Shown here piece after piece: positions 6,599-9,901 of a stretch of 9,901 nt of DNA. Both the position numbers and the translations under genes were made by a program. The notes under the pieces were generated by a model. That model searched no databases. It was not told the DNA's origin and saw only the letters and a program-made list of their open reading frames with translations. This stretch comes from Aalborgiella sp043740415 (lineage in GTDB: Bacteria; Pseudomonadota; Gammaproteobacteria; Burkholderiales; Burkholderiaceae_C). The first letter of the stretch is position 1, and each line of letters begins with the position of its first letter. The stretch is taken from NCBI GenBank assembly GCA_043740415.1, contig JAYUCJ010000110.1, positions 1-9,901 on the forward strand, written 5' to 3'.

Positions 6599-6634
6599 AT
6601 CTTTAACACTAAAAAATCAATACATACTGATTCA

Positions 6635-7717
6635 ATGAGTAAAACCCTGTTAGAACTGCGTGATTTGATTGATGCGACCGACAAAGAGCTGTTGGCGCTA
6701 CTCAACCGTCGCGCCGGCTATGCGGGTGAAGTGGGTGAAATCAAGAAGATTGATGGCTCGCCTGTTTACCGTCCTGAGCGTGAGGCACAGGTCATCAGCG
6801 GTTTGCAGACAGCAAATATTGGCCCACTGAAAAACGCCAGTGTGGCGCATATTTGGCGTGAAGTCATGTCGGCTTGCAGGTCTTTGGAAGCGCCACAACG
6901 CGTCGCCTATTTGGGTCCCGCTGGCACGTTCAGCGAAATGGCGGCATTGCAGTTTTTTGGCACCAGTATTGAACACATCCCTTGCGGTAGTTTTGACGAG
7001 GTGTTTCACGCCACCACTGCGGGCAGCGCAGATTTTGGCGTTGTACCGGTAGAAAACAACACCGAAGGCGTCGTCACCCGCACGCTAGATTTGTTCCTCA
7101 ACTCACCGCTGCACATCATTGGTGAAGCCAGCTTTTTGGTACGCCACCATTTGCTGCGCTTATCCAATTCATTGGATAACGTTGAAGTCGTTCTGGCGCA
7201 TCCGCAAGCTTTGGCACAGTGCCAAGGCTGGTTGACCAAGCATTTGCCGAATGCAGAGCGTCGCGCCGTTTCCAGTAACGCTGAAGGCGCACGCTTGGCT
7301 GCGACCAACCCTACGTGGGCAGGCATTGCCAGCGAGCGGGCTGGTGCAGAATTTGGTTTGCATGTGGCAGCACACGCAATTCAAGACGACGCGTTTAACC
7401 GTACCCGCTTTGCGGTGGTTTGCCTGCCGCAAACGCTGCCTATGCCGCAAGCTTCGGGTAAAGATTGCGTGAGTTTGATCGTGTCCGTCCCCAACAAGCC
7501 AGGCGCCGTGCACGATTTGCTGATTCCCTTGAAAAACCATGGCGTGTCGATGACGCGATTTGAATCGCGCCCTGCCCGCTCAGGCCAATGGGAATACTTT
7601 TTCTACATCGATTTGGCGGGTCATCCGTCGCAGCCGCATGTGGCCAGTGCTTTGAAAGAGCTGCAAAACTCTTGCGCTTTTTACAAACTGCTAGGCAGCT
7701 ACGCAGTCAGTGATTAA
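6635..7717 (+). CDS. pheA: Bifunctional chorismate mutase / prephenate dehydratase (P-protein)
   Basis: This cytoplasmic enzyme makes prephenate from chorismate and then phenylpyruvate, the precursor of phenylalanine. The AroQ-type chorismate mutase domain spans about 1-85, with active-site-type residues Arg9, the NRR at 24-26, Lys37/38 and YRPERE (45-50). The prephenate dehydratase domain spans about 88-265, with GPAGTFSE (94-101), PVENNTEG (138-145) and the catalytic-Thr motif NRTRF (255-259). The ACT regulatory domain spans about 279-356, with ESRP (310-313), the usual phenylalanine-binding site for feedback control. The 360-aa length is typical of proteobacterial P-proteins. The ATG at 6635 gives a standard N-terminus, although no strong Shine-Dalgarno is visible. 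tyrA follows after 19 nt, so the two are very likely in one operon. serC, expected upstream in many relatives, is not here. Confidence 0.97.
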   Translation: MSKTLLELRDLIDATDKELLALLNRRAGYAGEVGEIKKIDGSPVYRPEREAQVISGLQTANIGPLKNASVAHIWREVMSACRSLEAPQRVAYLGPAGTFSEMAALQFFGTSIEHIPCGSFDEVFHATTAGSADFGVVPVENNTEGVVTRTLDLFLNSPLHIIGEASFLVRHHLLRLSNSLDNVEVVLAHPQALAQCQGWLTKHLPNAERRAVSSNAEGARLAATNPTWAGIASERAGAEFGLHVAAHAIQDDAFNRTRFAVVCLPQTLPMPQASGKDCVSLIVSVPNKPGAVHDLLIPLKNHGVSMTRFESRPARSGQWEYFFYIDLAGHPSQPHVASALKELQNSCAFYKLLGSYAVSD

Positions 7718-7736
7718 CCAAAAATAAAGCAATACC

Positions 7737-8639
7737 GTGGCACTGTTCAGCAAAGCAAAAAAACCGCAATTCGAGCAACTCGGCATCATTGGCTGCGGTT
7801 TGATGGGCAGCTCGTTTGCTTTGGCGATGAAGCGCGCAGGCTTGGTCAAACGCATCGTGGGTTACAGCAAATCGCCCAGTACGACTGCCAAAGCGCTGCA
7901 GCTTGGCGTGATTGATGTGGAAGCAGCCTCAGCGCTGCAAGCTGTTTCTGGCTCTGAGATTGTGCTCATTGCCGTGCCGGTAGCCGCCATTGAGGGAACC
8001 TTCAAAGCCATCAAACACCTGATCACCCCCGACATGTTGATCATGGATGTGGGCTCCACCAAGACAGATGTGGTGGAGTCGGCCCAGCGTGTCTTAGGCT
8101 CGCTGGTCGGCAGTTTTGTTCCGGCGCACCCGATTGCGGGCAAAGAAGTTTCAGGCGTCGAAAATGCGGATGTCAATTTATACAACGGACGCCAAGTCAT
8201 TTTCACACCCATTGGTCGCACTTTGACCGCGCAACTGAGCCGTGCGCAAACGGTTTGGACTGCTTTGGGGTGTAACGTGCAAAGCATGTCGCCAGAGGCG
8301 CACGATGCCGCTTTTGCCGCCGTTAGTCATCTGCCGCACCTGCTTGCTTTTGCCATGATGAACAGCATTGGCGCACAAAAAAACGCGGACGATTTCTTGT
8401 CGCTGGCTGGCTCAGGTTTTCGTGATTTCACCCGTATCGCAGCGAGTGACCCAGAAATGTGGCACGATATTTTCTTGGCCAACCGCACGCAACTGCTCGC
8501 TCAAATCGACACTTTCAAGCAAACTTTGCAAGGTTTTGAAACCAGCTTACTCGCCAGTGACAGCGTTAAGCTCGAAGCAGCCATCGCCTCCGCTAGCAAA
8601 CGGCGCGTCCAATGGCGTTTAACCCAAAACTCTAAATAA
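7737..8639 (+). CDS. tyrA: Prephenate dehydrogenase
   Basis: TyrA oxidatively decarboxylates prephenate to 4-hydroxyphenylpyruvate, the branch to tyrosine, using NAD(P)+. The Rossmann fold starts at FEQLGIIGCGLMGSSFA, with GxGxxG at 19-24. The family motifs are all present: DVGSTKTDV (104-112), AHPIAGKE (130-137), the SHLPHLLAF helix (187-195) and LAGSGFRDFTRIAASDPEMW (213-232). It has neither a chorismate mutase fusion nor an ACT domain, so it is the monofunctional type; its 300 aa are normal. The start is a GTG at 7737, 19 nt after the pheA stop. The first 11 residues (MALFSKAKKPQ) are a short addition before the point where some homologues begin, and no clear ribosome-binding site helps to decide. 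aroA follows after 51 nt. Confidence 0.96.
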   Translation: MALFSKAKKPQFEQLGIIGCGLMGSSFALAMKRAGLVKRIVGYSKSPSTTAKALQLGVIDVEAASALQAVSGSEIVLIAVPVAAIEGTFKAIKHLITPDMLIMDVGSTKTDVVESAQRVLGSLVGSFVPAHPIAGKEVSGVENADVNLYNGRQVIFTPIGRTLTAQLSRAQTVWTALGCNVQSMSPEAHDAAFAAVSHLPHLLAFAMMNSIGAQKNADDFLSLAGSGFRDFTRIAASDPEMWHDIFLANRTQLLAQIDTFKQTLQGFETSLLASDSVKLEAAIASASKRRVQWRLTQNSK

Positions 8640-8690
8640 CTACTCAAGCTTATTTAGCTGACCCACCATCGGTCATTTCAACCCATCAGC

Positions 8691-9901
8691 ATGTATAGCA
8701 CCCACTTTTTAGATATCCCCCCACTCAGCCACGCCAGCGGCACGGTTGTTTTACCTGGCTCTAAAAGCATCTCAAACCGCGTTCTGTTACTTGCCGCACT
8801 GAGCCAAGGCACCACCATGGTGCATGACTTGTTGGATTCAGATGATACACAAGTCATGCTGACGGCTTTGTCGCAACTGGGATGCCACATTGTCAAAAAC
8901 GGCGCTAGCGTGGGCTCCACCGTTGAAATAACGGGTTTGGGCCAATCGACAAGCTTAGCAAGTGCCAAGCTGTACATGGGCAATGCCGGCACGGCGATGC
9001 GCCCCTTGACGGCGGCCTTAGCGCTTTTAGCCCGTGGCTCTACCGAATTCGAGCTCAGCGGCGTGCCCCGCATGCACGAGCGTCCGATTGGTGATTTGGT
9101 TGACGGCTTGCGTCAATTGGGCTGCCAAATCGATTATTTGGGGCAAGATGGCTACCCGCCGCTACGCATTAGGGCAGCTGAATCATTCGCATTAAACGAA
9201 CCCATCAAAGTTCGCGGCGACGTTTCAAGCCAGTTTTTAACCGCGCTGCTGCTCGCTTTGCCATTGGTGGCGACACAAGATATCGTGATCGAAGTGCAAG
9301 GCGAACTGATCTCAAAACCGTATATCGACATCACCCTGAATTTACTCGCTCGCTTCGGCATCAAGGTGCAGCGTGACTGTTGGCAAAAATTCACCCTTCC
9401 GGCGGGGAGTCGCTACCAATCTCCGGGCAGTATCCACGTCGAGGCAGACGCCTCGTCTGCTAGTTATTTTATAGCACTCGGGGCAATAAATACGCCGGCT
9501 AATATCATAAATAACACTGAAAATGACGTTTTGAACGGCATCCAAACAAGTATTCGCATTGAGGGCGTTGGAGCAGACTCGATTCAGGGCGATATCCGCT
9601 TTGTAGAAGCGGCACAGGCCATGGGCGCTATTGTTACAAGCGGCCCCAACCACCTAGAAATTAGACGTGGCGCGTGGCCTTTGAAAGCGGTCGATTTGGA
9701 CTGCAACCACATCCCTGATGCGGCTATGACCTTGGCGGTGATGGCGCTGTACGCCGAGGGTACAACCACGCTGCGCAACATTGCCAGCTGGCGCGTCAAA
9801 GAAACCGACCGCATTGTGGCAATGGCGAACGAGCTTCGCACCTTAGGTGCGACCGTCGTTGAAGGCGCTGATTTCATCAGTATCACACCGCCACCAACGG
9901 C
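8691..9901 (+). CDS. aroA: 3-phosphoshikimate 1-carboxyvinyltransferase (EPSP synthase), 3' end beyond window
   Basis: AroA joins shikimate-3-phosphate and phosphoenolpyruvate to make EPSP, the step before chorismate. The open frame of 403 codons runs off the right edge with no stop. Motifs in order: PGSKSISNR (22-30; Lys25, Ser26 and Arg30 bind substrate), MGNAGTAMRPLTAA (95-108, the glyphosate-site Gly/Ala region), GVPRMHERP, DVSSQFLTALLLA, DASSASYFIALGA (253-265), DSIQGDIRF, PDAAMTLAVMAL, and signature 2 RVKETDRI. The segment between YFIALGAI and GADSIQGD is 27 residues (267-293), against about 10 in E. coli and, from memory, about 14 in beta relatives. The expansion (NTPANIINNTENDVLNG) coincides with an interspersed repeat and its flank and stays in frame. 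All catalytic motifs remain, so the enzyme is probably active. In related genomes cmk or a fused cytidylate kinase follows, which cannot be seen here. A weak stem (TGACC/GGTCA, 8659-8675) lies in the tyrA-aroA gap. Confidence 0.96.
   Translation, partial: MYSTHFLDIPPLSHASGTVVLPGSKSISNRVLLLAALSQGTTMVHDLLDSDDTQVMLTALSQLGCHIVKNGASVGSTVEITGLGQSTSLASAKLYMGNAGTAMRPLTAALALLARGSTEFELSGVPRMHERPIGDLVDGLRQLGCQIDYLGQDGYPPLRIRAAESFALNEPIKVRGDVSSQFLTALLLALPLVATQDIVIEVQGELISKPYIDITLNLLARFGIKVQRDCWQKFTLPAGSRYQSPGSIHVEADASSASYFIALGAINTPANIINNTENDVLNGIQTSIRIEGVGADSIQGDIRFVEAAQAMGAIVTSGPNHLEIRRGAWPLKAVDLDCNHIPDAAMTLAVMALYAEGTTTLRNIASWRVKETDRIVAMANELRTLGATVVEGADFISITPPPT
9459..9506 (+). repeat. Interspersed repeat, copy 2 (in frame inside aroA)
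   Basis: This is the third member of the 48-bp family, matching 6551-6598 at 36 of 48 and the minus strand of 771-818 at 33 of 48. The core GGCARTAAATWCRCCGRCT is complete. It encodes AroA residues 257-272 (ASYFIALGAINTPANI). The first ten residues coincide with the conserved SASYFIALGAI of the family; the remainder begins the unusual expansion. The stretch from about 9459 to 9535 is clearly more AT-rich than the surrounding aroA coding sequence. Confidence 0.6.

Overview
The window looks like a chromosomal core region of a betaproteobacterium, most likely Burkholderiales and probably Comamonadaceae-like. The evidence is the gene set and order (gph-ubiG-ompA divergent from gyrA-pheA-tyrA-aroA), the OmpA type (short N-terminal domain, Pro-Ala linker and OmpA_C domain, with no beta-barrel), and the AroA start, which reads like that lineage. 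This placement is from memory of the families; no search was run. Base composition looks moderate, with AT-rich intergenic stretches.

The left half (1-3572) is read on the minus strand. In transcription order it holds a short OmpA-like paralogue without the OmpA_C domain, a full OmpA-family protein, a strong hairpin terminator, ubiG (ubiquinone O-methyltransferase), gph (phosphoglycolate phosphatase), and the 5' part of an unrecognised exported protein that overlaps the end of gph and runs off the left edge. A 280-bp divergent intergenic region (3573-3852) follows.

The right half is read on the plus strand. It holds gyrA, then the aromatic amino-acid block pheA (chorismate mutase/prephenate dehydratase), tyrA (prephenate dehydrogenase) and aroA (EPSP synthase, cut by the right edge). 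AroA works before chorismate, while PheA and TyrA draw chorismate/prephenate towards Phe and Tyr. serC, which I remember between gyrA and pheA in many relatives, is absent; an 88-bp AT-rich gap is there instead.

The most interesting signal is a roughly 48-bp diverged interspersed repeat seen three times: in the gyrA-pheA gap, inside aroA, and (minus strand) inside the signal-peptide codons of the left-edge gene. The two coding copies are read in the same frame of the element. In aroA the element and its downstream flank coincide with a lineage-atypical expansion of about 13-17 residues. The second notable point is the tandem OmpA pair: 48 identical residues in a row at the mature N-terminus despite about 13 nucleotide differences, all silent, so the short copy appears to be a maintained gene and not debris. 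No RNA genes, CRISPR arrays, insertion sequences or phage genes were seen.
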